A stretch of 64,000 nt of DNA, taken from NCBI GenBank assembly GCA_964527785.1, contig CAZGNO010000004.1:26964-90963 (forward strand), read 5' to 3'. A model generated the notes under the pieces. That model was not told the DNA's origin. It saw only the letters and a program-made list of their open reading frames with translations, and searched no databases. The translations under genes were made by a program, and so were the position numbers. Positions within the stretch are counted from its first letter, which is position 1. The number at the start of each line of letters is the position of its first letter. Of the stretch, positions 35,771-44,756 are shown in pieces. Origin of the DNA: JADJXV01 sp964527785 (GTDB lineage: Bacteria > Bacteroidota > Ignavibacteria > Kapaibacteriales > UBA961).

Positions 35771-36535
35771 CTATTGATTTTTCATAAATTCGGCAATTCG
35801 CCCCGGAAAGTTTGTGGCAATTGCTTTTGCTCTGCGACTTCGGGCAAATTTGAAATCTTCTTCGGTATTCACAGTATAAACTCCAAGATAAATATTACTT
35901 CTCACAGCATCCTCAGATCGTTTGTGGGTAAGTTCTCGCAAAGAGCATATAAATCCCTCGCACCCAATTTCGGAAGCAATTTCAGAAGGTAAACGTTTAT
36001 CGTTCGGGGTATTGATTGCCGCTGTGTGAAGCTCAGGATGCAGGCGTTTAAGACAAGCCAGCGATTCATGATGGAACGAACCAAAGAGAGTAAATTGCTC
36101 CATGCCCGTTGTAAAAATACATTCTAGAATTTTCTCAAGGCGAATGTGATAATCTTCTCCTTGTTGCGGAGGTTTTATTTCAATATTTAGATATGCCTTT
36201 CCTCTAATTAGCTCAATTGCCTGAAGAAGAGACGGTACGGTTTCGCCGCTAAATTCTTTTGAAAACCATGATCCGGCATCCAAAGACTGCATCGAACGTA
36301 GCGATGTGGCTTGAACTCTTCCCTTCCCTTGTGTGGTACGTCCCAAAACAGCATCATGAAATACAACAATTTCATGGTCCGCAGTGAGTTGCACGTCAAG
36401 TTCAATCATATCCACTCCGGCAGCAAGTGCCTGTCGTACAGACGCAAGAGTATTTTCGGGAGCAGTTCCGGATGCGCCCCTATGACCAACAATAAACTGC
36501 TCTACCGAAGGGACAAATTGACGTAAAGAAAGCAT
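35771..36535 (-). CDS. Glycerophosphodiester phosphodiesterase
   Basis: 254-residue cytoplasmic GDPD-family enzyme (UgpQ-like) that splits glycerophosphodiesters to glycerol-3-phosphate and an alcohol. The family motifs are intact: VGHRGASGTAPENTLAS near residues 17-33, ELDVQLTADHEIVVFHD near 43-59, and NIEIKPP with the metal-binding Glu near 116-122. No signal peptide. Monocistronic. Confidence 0.93.
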   Translation of the reverse strand: MLSLRQFVPSVEQFIVGHRGASGTAPENTLASVRQALAAGVDMIELDVQLTADHEIVVFHDAVLGRTTQGKGRVQATSLRSMQSLDAGSWFSKEFSGETVPSLLQAIELIRGKAYLNIEIKPPQQGEDYHIRLEKILECIFTTGMEQFTLFGSFHHESLACLKRLHPELHTAAINTPNDKRLPSEIASEIGCEGFICSLRELTHKRSEDAVRSNIYLGVYTVNTEEDFKFARSRRAKAIATNFPGRIAEFMKNQ

Positions 36536-36559
36536 ACGTAGTCAATCAACAAGTATAAC

Positions 36560-37186
36560 TTAAAACCTGAAAAGAAAATTGGTATATAATCCAAAAGCGT
36601 TATAATCCCCATCACCGGTAATGACACTATACCGTAACTCAGCACCCCAAAATATGTCTTGGCTTAGCGGAAACTGTACAAACATTCCGGGGCTAATTAC
36701 TATACGTGAAGTGGTTTCATCCGATTTTTTATTTATTAACCCTCTAATATCGGTTATACTTCTGAATGTAATAAACCCAACTGCTACAGAAGGACGAAGA
36801 ATCGCTTTTTTCTCTATGAGTACATCATACCCCAATTCGCCTGCAATAGAGTATGAAAATTTTTCTAAAGATAATGAAGTGGAGTCAAATGTTTGTGAAA
36901 GGGATCGTCCGAAATTATAGTTGAAAATTCCACCGATATACCATCTGCTTTCCGACGAAATTCCGGCGCGAACATTTATACCAAAATCATAGCTTTCCTT
37001 GAAACCATACCCAAAACCAAGCCCTACATTTACCCCCGAATAGAGAGTTGCCTCAACCGGTTGTACTGAAGCTCGGCGATTAGAATCAACCGATACTGTC
37101 GAAGTGCCCGGTGTTCCGATAATTTGTGCTGAAAGATTGCAAAACATGAAAACACAAAGCAGACTTACGAGTATAGTAATTTTCAC
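36560..37186 (-). CDS. Exported outer-membrane beta-barrel protein
   Basis: About 208-residue predicted outer-membrane protein. Signal peptide (MKITILVSLLCVFMFCNLSAQ) starts with a GTG at 37186, preceded by AAGGAAA; longer forms from TTG codons would disturb it. Strands with GVNVGLGFGYGFKESYDFGINVRAG and the C-terminal NAFGLYTNFLFRF ending in Phe fit an 8-strand barrel. No named function is recognised. Confidence 0.65.
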   Translation of the reverse strand: MKITILVSLLCVFMFCNLSAQIIGTPGTSTVSVDSNRRASVQPVEATLYSGVNVGLGFGYGFKESYDFGINVRAGISSESRWYIGGIFNYNFGRSLSQTFDSTSLSLEKFSYSIAGELGYDVLIEKKAILRPSVAVGFITFRSITDIRGLINKKSDETTSRIVISPGMFVQFPLSQDIFWGAELRYSVITGDGDYNAFGLYTNFLFRF

Positions 37187-37444
37187 AAATATTTCCTTCA
37201 AAAAAAGCAATTAGAGTATTTAACAGTTATTTCGGAGTAAGTGTCTGTTGCAACTTACCAAAATACACCGATATTCACAAACGAAAAACAGGTTTTGTTT
37301 TTGTAATACAACGATTTTCTTAGTCAATTTTAGTTGTCAGTAGTAGTCTCTATGTTCTGTAGAAATAGAAAAACATACATTCATAATTTCATCGAGTTAA
37401 TTATAAAATATTATTTTTACTTAGCATAGTTTTTTATATTATGC

Positions 37445-37475
37445 TTAAAGAACGCCCGTTTATTTCGTATTTTTG
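37445..37475 (+). promoter_or_regulatory. Possible Bacteroidota-type promoter
   Basis: TATTTTTG at 37468-37475 matches TAnnTTTG; TTA at 37445-37447, 20 bp upstream, occupies the -33 position. It is about 40 bp ahead of the aminotransferase gene. The rest of 37187-37516 shows nothing else. Confidence 0.3.
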
Positions 37476-37516
37476 TACTGAAACAGCCCTTAGAATTCCA
37501 CCTTTTTTGGAGAAAT

Positions 37517-38683
37517 ATGCGAGTTCCCCTTCTTGATTTACAACTGCAATATCAAACTATTCAATCCGAAATTGAACCTGTACTGCTACGTATAGCACAG
37601 TCTCAATCCCTTATTCTCGGTAAGGAGACAGCAGACCTTGAGCAAACGCTTGCTAATTATTGCGGAGCAAAATTCGCTCTTGGTGTATCAAGCGGTACGG
37701 ATGCTCTGCTTATGGCATTGATGGCATTAGACCTAGCACCTGATGATGAAGTAATTATGCCTACATATTCATTCTTTGCAACAGCAGGGGTAGCTGCCCG
37801 ACTTCGTGCAAAACCTGTGTTTGTAGATTCAGAACCGGTGACTTTGAATATCAGCCCTGATGCAATTCAAGCGGCGATTACTTCACGTACAAAAGCAATT
37901 ATTCCGGTGCACCTCTACGGGCAAAGTGCAGCAATGGATGAGATATTGGCTATCGGAACAGAATTTGGAATTCCTATTATCGAAGATGCTGCCCAAGCAA
38001 TTGGTACACATTACCGAAACGGCACGCCTGTCGGTTCGATGGGACTGATGGGATGCTTTTCGTTCTATCCGACAAAGAATCTCGGCGCATTCGGTGATGC
38101 TGGATTGCTCACAACCAACGACGAAACTCTCTATAAAAAACTACGGCAAATGCGTGATCACGGAATGGAGCCGCGCTACTATCATAAATTTGTGGGCGGG
38201 AATTTCCGCATGGATGCAATCCAGGCAGGGGTACTCAACGTAAAGTTCCGCCATTTGGAGTCATGGCACGAAGCACGTCGAAACAATGCACGGCTTTACG
38301 AAACCCTGTTCTGCGAGCGCGGGCTAGCCCATGAAACCGGAAAAACAGCTTTTGACGACGCGAACAAAGTTCTCCTTCCTGCTGCAATTTATCAGTCATC
38401 AGGTGTGAAAAATTACCATATCTACAACCAGTTTATTATTAGAGTGGAGCGGCGAGATGAATTGCGTGAATTTCTGAAATCGAATGATATTGGGGCTGAG
38501 ATTTACTATCCTGTTCCATTCCACCGCCAGGAGTGCTTTCAGTATTTGAATCCGGTTGATGCCGATTTCCCTGTAGCGAACTTTGCTGCGACTACTTCGC
38601 TTGCACTTCCTATTTTCCCTGAGCTTCGCACGGAGCAGATTCATTTTGTGGTGGAGAAGATAGCTGAGTTTATTCGCGGGTAG
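37517..38683 (+). CDS. DegT/DnrJ/EryC1/StrS family sugar aminotransferase
   Basis: 388-residue PLP-dependent enzyme that aminates keto-sugars for surface polysaccharides or glycoproteins. The Schiff-base lysine is in SFYPTKNLGAFGDAG (near residue 185); SGTDALLMALMAL near 55-67 and IEDAAQAIGTHY near 155-166 bind the cofactor. GGAGAAAT precedes the ATG. It probably works with NDP-sugars such as those made from RmlA product, but the exact sugar is unknown. Confidence 0.92.
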   Translation: MRVPLLDLQLQYQTIQSEIEPVLLRIAQSQSLILGKETADLEQTLANYCGAKFALGVSSGTDALLMALMALDLAPDDEVIMPTYSFFATAGVAARLRAKPVFVDSEPVTLNISPDAIQAAITSRTKAIIPVHLYGQSAAMDEILAIGTEFGIPIIEDAAQAIGTHYRNGTPVGSMGLMGCFSFYPTKNLGAFGDAGLLTTNDETLYKKLRQMRDHGMEPRYYHKFVGGNFRMDAIQAGVLNVKFRHLESWHEARRNNARLYETLFCERGLAHETGKTAFDDANKVLLPAAIYQSSGVKNYHIYNQFIIRVERRDELREFLKSNDIGAEIYYPVPFHRQECFQYLNPVDADFPVANFAATTSLALPIFPELRTEQIHFVVEKIAEFIRG

Positions 38684-38710
38684 GATAATATATAGAATGC
38701 TTAAAACAAC

Positions 38711-38735
38711 AAAAGGGCTTTTTCAAGCCCTTTTG
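38711..38735 (+). terminator. Rho-independent terminator
   Basis: AAAAGGGCTT and AAGCCCTTTT arms around TTTC, 28 bp past the aminotransferase stop. Confidence 0.8.
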
Positions 38736-38769
38736 TCATTAATATTTATCGTTTGAATCTATCGAATCA

Positions 38770-38996
38770 TTATAGTTTTTCAATAAATTCTTCGATTTTA
38801 ATATCTGCTTGCTTTAAAATACTGCTTAGAGTACCAACAGCAACTGTTTCATGTAAAGGTACTGTGCAACCTCTTTTCCCATTTGCAGTTTCTTTTATCA
38901 ATGTAACATGACTTCCTCTCTGACGAACTCAGAAAATCCAAGTCTTTCCAATGCACGAATTATTTCTTTACCCGAGATTCTTGGAAGTTTAGGCAT
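38770..38996 (-). pseudogene. hicA: HicA toxin gene with a one-base frameshift
   Basis: The minus strand encodes a HicA-like mRNA interferase in two frames. The first part reads MPKLPRISGKEIIRALERLG-FSEFVR, then the frame is lost; after a one-base shift it continues RGSHVTLIKETANGKRGCTVP...LKQADIKIEEF to a stop at 38770. The total of 227 bases is one short of a multiple of three. The break lies just before the Gly-Ser-His motif with the catalytic histidine, so the product of the intact frame would be inactive. A sequencing error is the alternative. The ATG overlaps hicB by eight bases. Confidence 0.8.
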
Positions 38997-39198
38997 ATTC
39001 CAACTCAAACGTTGTAAGAAATATTGCAGAAGTTGAACCAATCGGAAATTCTTCAATATGGAGTTCCGTAGCTTCTTTCAAATTAGCAACGGCTTCTTCA
39101 ATTGATTTGCCTTGGCTCACAGTGCCTATTTCCGGACAGTTTGCTACATATATATCATCTTCAAGATGAACTACAGCAGAAAAATTATGGGTTTTCAT
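38989..39198 (-). CDS. hicB: HicB family antitoxin
   Basis: 69-residue antitoxin with the degenerate RNase H-like HicB fold: FSAVVHLEDDIYVANCPEIGTVSQGKSIEEAVANLKEA is the family pattern. In this arrangement hicB precedes hicA, with overlap, so both are cotranscribed. No C-terminal DNA-binding domain is present, as in the short HicB type. The partner toxin is frameshifted, so the antitoxin may be a remnant. Confidence 0.85.
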   Translation of the reverse strand: MKTHNFSAVVHLEDDIYVANCPEIGTVSQGKSIEEAVANLKEATELHIEEFPIGSTSAIFLTTFELEYA

Positions 39199-39319
39199 AA
39201 AAAATACATAATAATAATTGTGAGTAAATTTGGTTTTAGAAGGTATCTTTACATCTCATAAATTCAGGTATTATCTATTAAATTGCATATGACTGTATTT
39301 TACGTCTGTAACTATTCCC

Positions 39320-39925
39320 TTACTCATCATCATCCGGCGAATAATCATACCGCTTCCCCGAAGCATCCACCACCGCGTATTTCGGAGAAATATCACCGCG
39401 AATAATTCTTTTGAGTTTTTTCTGTGAGAGAGTACGACGGAGCGAGGTGAGCCGCTCGAAGAAGTAAATTCCATTCAAGTGGTCAATTTCATGCTGGGCT
39501 ACGCGCGCAAAGAGTCCGTCCACCTCCATCGTATGCTCTTTCATATCAATATCCATAAATCGAATCTGCACAGCGTCAGGGCGCATTACCTTTTCACGGA
39601 AATGGGGGAGGGACAAGCATCCCTCTTCGAAATCAATTTCCTCGTCAGAAAAGTATTCTATAACAGGGTTGATAAGAGCCATAGGTTCGATAATCGGCTC
39701 GTCGTCCTCATCATCCTCGTCATCAGCAGCACGGGAAACGTCAATTACCGTAAGGGCTATGGAGGCACCCACCTGATTGGCAGCTAGTCCAATACCATCG
39801 GCAGCATACATTGTGTCGAACATATCTTTGATAAACGAGCGGAGTTCGCCCGTCATTTCGGTGATTGGTTCCGTCTTTTTCTTTAAGACAGGATGGTTAT
39901 ATAAATACACAGGGAGAACAGACAT
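39320..39925 (-). CDS. def: Peptide deformylase
   Basis: Fe2+/Zn2+-dependent enzyme that removes the formyl group from new proteins. Motif I GIGLAANQVG (about 43-52), motif II EEGCLSLP with the metal Cys (about 98-105) and motif III QHEIDHLNG (about 142-150) are all intact. Length 201 aa is at the long end because of an acidic insert ADDEDDEDDEP near residues 70-80 and an acidic tail. It acts on ribosome-bound chains. Confidence 0.95.
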   Translation of the reverse strand: MSVLPVYLYNHPVLKKKTEPITEMTGELRSFIKDMFDTMYAADGIGLAANQVGASIALTVIDVSRAADDEDDEDDEPIIEPMALINPVIEYFSDEEIDFEEGCLSLPHFREKVMRPDAVQIRFMDIDMKEHTMEVDGLFARVAQHEIDHLNGIYFFERLTSLRRTLSQKKLKRIIRGDISPKYAVVDASGKRYDYSPDDDE

Positions 39926-40005
39926 AGATTGAATACCTAATTTTACAAGTTATAACATACTACTCATCGCTTACAATTTAATCCCTATCCCTTACACCAT
40001 GCCGT

Positions 40006-40845
40006 TTATGTAAGTATATCTTTCCGACTGAATACAACTGCCGCAGCAGTAAAAAACACAATGCAATATGCCACGAGTATCCCGCCTGAATTTATTATTT
40101 TATCAATAGCAACCGGTTGCTCGAAAAAGAATTTCCATCCTGTCAGATGAGAAGTAATCAAGAATGGCTTTACAGCAGCTATAAACGGTGCATTCAATGT
40201 TGAAACGATTGTAAAAACTATAATTATCGCCATTGTTGAAGCTATCGGACCAATTGCATTCTCTACCAAAGCCGAAAAAAGAAATGCCAATGATGCAACT
40301 GCGGTCATGCTAAGAGCAGCATACGCATACGAATAAAGAAACCGCCAAAGAATATCGTCGGCAGCTAAAATAGTAATTTTTTCGCCCACAATCAGCAATT
40401 CTCCCTTTCCAAATACCAAAAAACTCAAACCCAAGCTAAGTATTGCAAGCCAAAGAATCAGCAAATTGGTATATACTAATCCCGCTATAAACTTGGAAGT
40501 AACCACCTGCAACCGAGAAATGGGTCTTACCAGTAAGAGGCGATATGTTCCCGCTGTTGCTTCACCCGCGAGCAAGTCCCCCGTAACTAAAGAAATCAAA
40601 AGGGGTATATGTACATATAAACTTTGCAAAGTAATGAAAGCAATGAGAAAACCGTTGGTCATGTGTCCCGAAAAGTCAAATTGCTGCTGCAAGGTTTGAG
40701 TAAATAAATTAAAATACTCGTCGCCTTCCGAATACATCGCCACTTGAATAATGGGGACCAACACGGTAACTGCAATGAAACCGATAAACGAACGCCACTT
40801 GCTGAATATTTTTGAAAGCTCTATTCGGATAAGCGTGAATATCAT
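40006..40845 (-). CDS. ABC-2 type transporter permease
   Basis: 279-residue membrane protein with about six hydrophobic segments, starting MIFTLIRIELSKIFSKWRSFIGF, a usual opening for ABC-2 permeases. It overlaps the upstream ATPase gene by four bases and is translated with it. Together they form an exporter of unknown substrate. Confidence 0.85.
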   Translation of the reverse strand: MIFTLIRIELSKIFSKWRSFIGFIAVTVLVPIIQVAMYSEGDEYFNLFTQTLQQQFDFSGHMTNGFLIAFITLQSLYVHIPLLISLVTGDLLAGEATAGTYRLLLVRPISRLQVVTSKFIAGLVYTNLLILWLAILSLGLSFLVFGKGELLIVGEKITILAADDILWRFLYSYAYAALSMTAVASLAFLFSALVENAIGPIASTMAIIIVFTIVSTLNAPFIAAVKPFLITSHLTGWKFFFEQPVAIDKIINSGGILVAYCIVFFTAAAVVFSRKDILT

Positions 40846-41762
40846 GAGCGGACATCCTGAGTAATATTCAAAAAATAATCTTCGAGAGAACGGGTGGATT
40901 TAATTGAATGAACTGCTATATCATTACAAACAAGCAATTGATTCACACGAGCAATATCGTCTTGCACAAGCGACAGCAGAAGCTCACTTTCTGATTGCTC
41001 CACACACTCTTTCCATTCCGAGTTTTCCAACAGTATCTGCGATTTTTGCAGTTTATCAACCCCTATTCTCACTATAAAGCTACCTGAATTAAGGAGCTTT
41101 TGCACTTCACCTTCTACTACTGTTCGCCCTTTGTTGATAATCGCCATCCGGCTTGCCACAACTTCTACTTCGGGTAAAATGTGGGACGAAAGAAAAATCG
41201 TTTTCTTCTCTTCACGGCTAAGATGAAGAATAAGGTCGCGCACTTCTTTCACTCCCATCGGGTCAAGTCCGTTGGTGGGTTCGTCGAGGATAATCAGTTC
41301 AGGATTGTGGATAAGTGCTTGCGCAATACCGAGACGCTGCTTCATTCCATACGAGTATGTTTTTACTTTGCTGTGGGCTCGTTCATGGAGGTTTACTATT
41401 TCCAGTACTTCCATAATACGTTTGCGAGAAATATCAACACCGGAAATTCTCCCCAAAATTTCAAGATTCTTATATGCTGTAAGATAGAGGTAGAAATCAG
41501 GTTTTTCTACTATTGCCCCTATATTGCGGAGTATCTCTTTACGATGGGATGCGAGCGGCTTGCCGAAAATACTGATAGTTCCGTCAGTGGGTTCAATCAA
41601 TGAAAGCATCATACGGATTGTAGTACTTTTACCGGCACCGTTCGGACCCAAGAATCCGTAAATATCACCCCGACAGACATTCATACTGAGATTATCTACC
41701 GCAGTAAAATTGTTAAATTTTTTTGTCAGGTTTTTTATTTCGATAATTATATCGGTGGGCAT
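40842..41762 (-). CDS. ABC transporter ATP-binding protein
   Basis: 306-residue ATPase of the DrrA/CcmA-like class. Walker A GPNGAGKSTT (near 39-48), signature YSYGMKQR (near 135-142), Walker B LIILDEPTNGLDP (near 154-166), and the H-loop SSHILPEV (near 190) are complete. A C-terminal extension of about 90 residues is typical of this class. It energises the coupled ABC-2 permease downstream. Confidence 0.93.
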   Translation of the reverse strand: MPTDIIIEIKNLTKKFNNFTAVDNLSMNVCRGDIYGFLGPNGAGKSTTIRMMLSLIEPTDGTISIFGKPLASHRKEILRNIGAIVEKPDFYLYLTAYKNLEILGRISGVDISRKRIMEVLEIVNLHERAHSKVKTYSYGMKQRLGIAQALIHNPELIILDEPTNGLDPMGVKEVRDLILHLSREEKKTIFLSSHILPEVEVVASRMAIINKGRTVVEGEVQKLLNSGSFIVRIGVDKLQKSQILLENSEWKECVEQSESELLLSLVQDDIARVNQLLVCNDIAVHSIKSTRSLEDYFLNITQDVRS

Positions 41763-41803
41763 CGGGGCTTGATTAAAACGGAAGAACAGCGTATTATTTC
41801 AAT

Positions 41804-42283
41804 CTATTCCCCGTATTTATGAGCAAGCATCTCTGCTACTTTCGGGGAAACAAATTCACTTACATTTTGGCGGTAACGTGCTAATTCGCGAATGATTGTA
41901 GAATTTAGGTAGGTATATTTTTCGTGGGGCATTAGGAAAATAGTAGAAATTGACGGCTCAAGTTTGCGATTCATCAGAGCCATTTGAAATTCATATTCAA
42001 AATCAGAAATAGCACGTAAACCGCGAATAATGGCAATAGCCGAATATGTACGGGCACAGTCAATCATAAGTCCTTCGTGAAGGACCACCTCGGCATTAGA
42101 CAGATGGGCTAGGGCATCGCGGACAAGTTCCACTCGCTCTTCTTTGGTAAATAGTGGTGATTTCTTACTATTGACAGCAATAACAACAACCACACGGTCG
42201 AACATTGCAGCAGCACGTTCAATTATATCGAGATGCCCGTTGGTAATAGGATCGAATGTACCCGGGTAGATTGCTGTGCGCAT
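41804..42283 (-). CDS. coaD: Phosphopantetheine adenylyltransferase
   Basis: Penultimate step of coenzyme A synthesis: 4'-phosphopantetheine + ATP to dephospho-CoA. 159 residues from the ATG at 42283. The nucleotidyltransferase motif YPGTFDPITNGHLDI (residues about 5-19) and the late TYLNSTIIRELARYRQNVSEFV (about 121-142) match the family. The start overlaps the stop of the enoyl-CoA hydratase gene by one base (TAATG), so the two are coupled. Confidence 0.95.
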   Translation of the reverse strand: MRTAIYPGTFDPITNGHLDIIERAAAMFDRVVVVIAVNSKKSPLFTKEERVELVRDALAHLSNAEVVLHEGLMIDCARTYSAIAIIRGLRAISDFEYEFQMALMNRKLEPSISTIFLMPHEKYTYLNSTIIRELARYRQNVSEFVSPKVAEMLAHKYGE

Positions 42284-43062
42284 TATTTCCCCTTCCATAC
42301 AGGTTTACGTTTTTCGACGAAGGCAGCCATTCCTTCTTTTTGATCTTCGCTTGCAAAAAGCATATAGAAATTTTTACGTTCAAATTCCAGCCCCCCTTCA
42401 AGAGTTGTACTGAATGCTTTCAACACTGCTTCTTTGGCAAGCCGGCTGGAAATCGGTGCTTTGGAGGCAACCTCAGCAGCAAGAGCAAATGCCTCATTCA
42501 AATACCCTTCCACAGGAACTACCCGATTGACCAATCCTGCTCTCAGTGCTTCCTGTGCACCCATCATTCTTCCGGTGAGCACCATTTCCATAGCGAGTGC
42601 TTTGCCTATTGCACGGGTAAGACGCTGAGTTCCGCCAGCGCCGGGCATTGCACCAAGATTTATTTCCGGCTGTCCGAATTGTGCTGTTTCGCTCGCAACA
42701 ATCATATCACAATGCATTGTCAGTTCGCACCCTCCGCCAAGTGCGAAGCCGGAAACTGCAGCGATAAGAGGCGTTTTGCAAAGGCGGATTCGTTCCCAAC
42801 GGGCAAATTGGTCTCGTTCGAGCATCTCTATTGTTCCTGCATCTGCCATTTCCTTAATGTCTGCTCCTGCGGCAAATGCCTTTACACTTCCATGGACAAC
42901 AATGCAACGGATATCGGGGTTTTTATCATATGCTTCCACTGCTTGCACTAGTTCAACCATCAATTGCAAACTCAACGCGTTGAGTGCTTCAGGGCGATGG
43001 AGCTCAATTGCCCCTACAAACGGCTTGGGCTGGTATATTTTTATACAGGTAAATTCAGACAT
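42283..43062 (-). CDS. Enoyl-CoA hydratase/isomerase family protein
   Basis: 259-residue crotonase-fold enzyme. The oxyanion-hole segments AFAAGADIKEMA and FALGGGCELTMHCD, and the catalytic Glu positions in FGQPEINLGAMPGAGGTQRL, fit a true hydratase. It hydrates trans-2-enoyl-CoA in fatty-acid oxidation or a related pathway. The ATG of MSEFTC is preferred to an upstream TTG at 43074. Translationally coupled with coaD, both CoA-related. Confidence 0.93.
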   Translation of the reverse strand: MSEFTCIKIYQPKPFVGAIELHRPEALNALSLQLMVELVQAVEAYDKNPDIRCIVVHGSVKAFAAGADIKEMADAGTIEMLERDQFARWERIRLCKTPLIAAVSGFALGGGCELTMHCDMIVASETAQFGQPEINLGAMPGAGGTQRLTRAIGKALAMEMVLTGRMMGAQEALRAGLVNRVVPVEGYLNEAFALAAEVASKAPISSRLAKEAVLKAFSTTLEGGLEFERKNFYMLFASEDQKEGMAAFVEKRKPVWKGK

Positions 43063-43157
43063 AAATTCTTTCAATATTTATCAATATCATCTGTAATAGC
43101 TCATCCTCTATGAAACAGAATGGTGAACCAAGTGTAAAAACTGCTCAAAAATAAAAA

Positions 43158-43179
43158 AAGGCGGTGAAACCACCGCCTT
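43158..43179 (-). terminator. Terminator of the DUF4870 gene
   Basis: GGCGGTG/CACCGCC stem with an AAAC loop; a T-run follows on the minus strand. It lies 22 bp past the stop of the DUF4870-type gene. Confidence 0.85.
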
Positions 43180-43200
43180 CAATATTATTTTCCATACTAT

Positions 43201-43536
43201 TTACTTAACAATTGAAATTCCACCAATTAGTGGAAGAGGAGCCATTTTACCACTAGCTGCATTCATAAGCCCAAGCACCATAAGAACAAACAATCCCACT
43301 TGAATTGCCCAGAATATAAAGTGTATCATTCCAAAATTCATTATATTAGAACCAACACCGACAAGCAACCACATTATCAGCAAAACTAAACCTTGATTAG
43401 CGTGATAACGTGCAAATTGCGAATCTTTGGCGGCAAGCAGCGGGATAAGACACAGGCATCCGAGATAGGCAATTATTGCCATTATCTTGTTTTTCTCAAC
43501 ATCTACCGGATCGGGGATCATAGTATCATCATTCAT
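43201..43536 (-). CDS. DUF4870/Tic20-like small membrane protein
   Basis: 111-residue protein with three hydrophobic segments (about 20-36, 50-68, 72-95). The sequence FARYHANQGLVLLIMW is the family signature. Function is not established. The ATG at 43536 gives an acidic N-terminus. It has its own terminator. Confidence 0.8.
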   Translation of the reverse strand: MNDDTMIPDPVDVEKNKIMAIIAYLGCLCLIPLLAAKDSQFARYHANQGLVLLIMWLLVGVGSNIMNFGMIHFIFWAIQVGLFVLMVLGLMNAASGKMAPLPLIGGISIVK

Positions 43537-43788
43537 TCTAACACCTCATAATAGAAAATATAAAATAAATAAACTCTGTCCCACACTAGGGCGTACCGAG
43601 GAAACAACACAGTTGTTCTGCTAACTTAAATTCAATGTCACAATTCTTAATTTCCCATACAATTGTATGATATTCTTTTGTTCCCACCCTCAAAACAACT
43701 TATTTTTCTAAACTATCGGTATCGGCCTAATAGGAGAATTAACAATAGTAATACCTCATCTATAGCTCTTGTTTATGCTGAAGACCTT

Positions 43789-44193
43789 TTAGTTTTTAAC
43801 CAATGCATTTCCTTGTGCATCTTTATAGCTTCCCGTGACAATCTGAATAATGTCAATCAAAGTCCATATTCCGCATCCCCCAAGTGTTAATAATTGGACT
43901 ACGCCAATTCCTGTATGACCCGTATAGAATCTATGAACTCCAAAATAGCCGACAAACAAAGCCAAAAGCAGTGTTGTAAGCCAATCTTTTGATTCCCCGG
44001 CTACTGCTCCCGGTCTTGCGCCTGTTATTTCACCTCTCAAACCAACACCACACTTCATACAGACAACGGTACTCGGCGATGTATCTGCTTTGCAGTTGGA
44101 GCAGTATTTATTGCCTGAATTTGGAGGAGTACCGCAAGCTACGCACATGATTGCTTTTTCGGAAACTTCATTTCCACAATTTCTACAATACAT
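43789..44193 (-). CDS. Zinc-ribbon and TM2 domain protein
   Basis: 134-residue membrane protein. Two zinc ribbons lead (CRNCGNEVSEKAIMCVACG, residues 3-21; CSNCKADTSPSTVVCMKCG, residues 31-49), followed by a TM2 domain with two helices: LLALFVGYFGVHRFYTGHTG, then LLTLGGCGIWTLIDIIQI. The DRF/HRFY motif between the helices is typical of TM2. Function unknown. Confidence 0.85.
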   Translation of the reverse strand: MYCRNCGNEVSEKAIMCVACGTPPNSGNKYCSNCKADTSPSTVVCMKCGVGLRGEITGARPGAVAGESKDWLTTLLLALFVGYFGVHRFYTGHTGIGVVQLLTLGGCGIWTLIDIIQIVTGSYKDAQGNALVKN

Positions 44194-44390
44194 AGTTATA
44201 ATTTGATGATTATCAACTGGCTTTTGTAGCCCCGTTTTTTTGAGTGGTTTCTGAACTCCACTTTATAATTAAAAACTACATTTTTCAAAGAATCAATTGT
44301 TTTACATTCATTACAAGTGATTTACTATACATAAATTGGAATATTAATCCTGTCATTCAGAGTTCATGGTAGCCGCCCAAATCCAGATGC

Positions 44391-44630
44391 AAAATAATGT
44401 AATGACATAATAAAATAAACAGTTGCCTTCTGTCATTCTGATGGAGTCCGCGACTGAAGAATCTCAGTTTAATTGAATCTTGAGTATTATGTATTTCTTT
44501 ATCATCTGAACTGAACTGAACTTTTCTTTTTAAGGACTGCTTTTAATTCCCGGAGAATCCCCTAAACTGAGATTCTTCGGTCAAAGAAGCCCTCTGAATG
44601 ACGAGTAAATGTAAGAGATGCAATTTACAG
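44391..44630. repeat. MITE-like repeat, copy A
   Basis: About 240 bp with inverted arms: GTCATTCTGATGGAGTC...GAAGAATCTCAGTTT on the left and its partner AAACTGAGATTCTTC...CCTCTGAATGAC on the right. It shares flanks (AAAATAATG, AGTTGCCTTCTGTCATTCTG) and right end (GATG...TTTACAG) with copy B at 52979-53258. No coding capacity. Other DNA in 44194-44390 shows no gene. Confidence 0.75.
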
Positions 44631-44634
44631 CACA

Positions 44635-44717
44635 TTGAAGAATCTATTAGTGCATCCGTTCGGCAGATTCTAACTTTCTAATAGATTCTTCAGTCGAAGA
44701 CCCCTTCAGAATGGCAC
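44635..44717. repeat. Short related inverted repeat
   Basis: TTGAAGAATCTATTAG and CTAATAGATTCTTCAG form 16-bp arms with one mismatch, followed by CCCTTCAGAATGGCA, which resembles the outer end of copies A and B. It may be a shorter member of the same family inserted beside copy A. Confidence 0.6.
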
Positions 44718-44756
44718 TATTTTATTTGTGCGCTTTATTTTGCCCATCACTTACTG

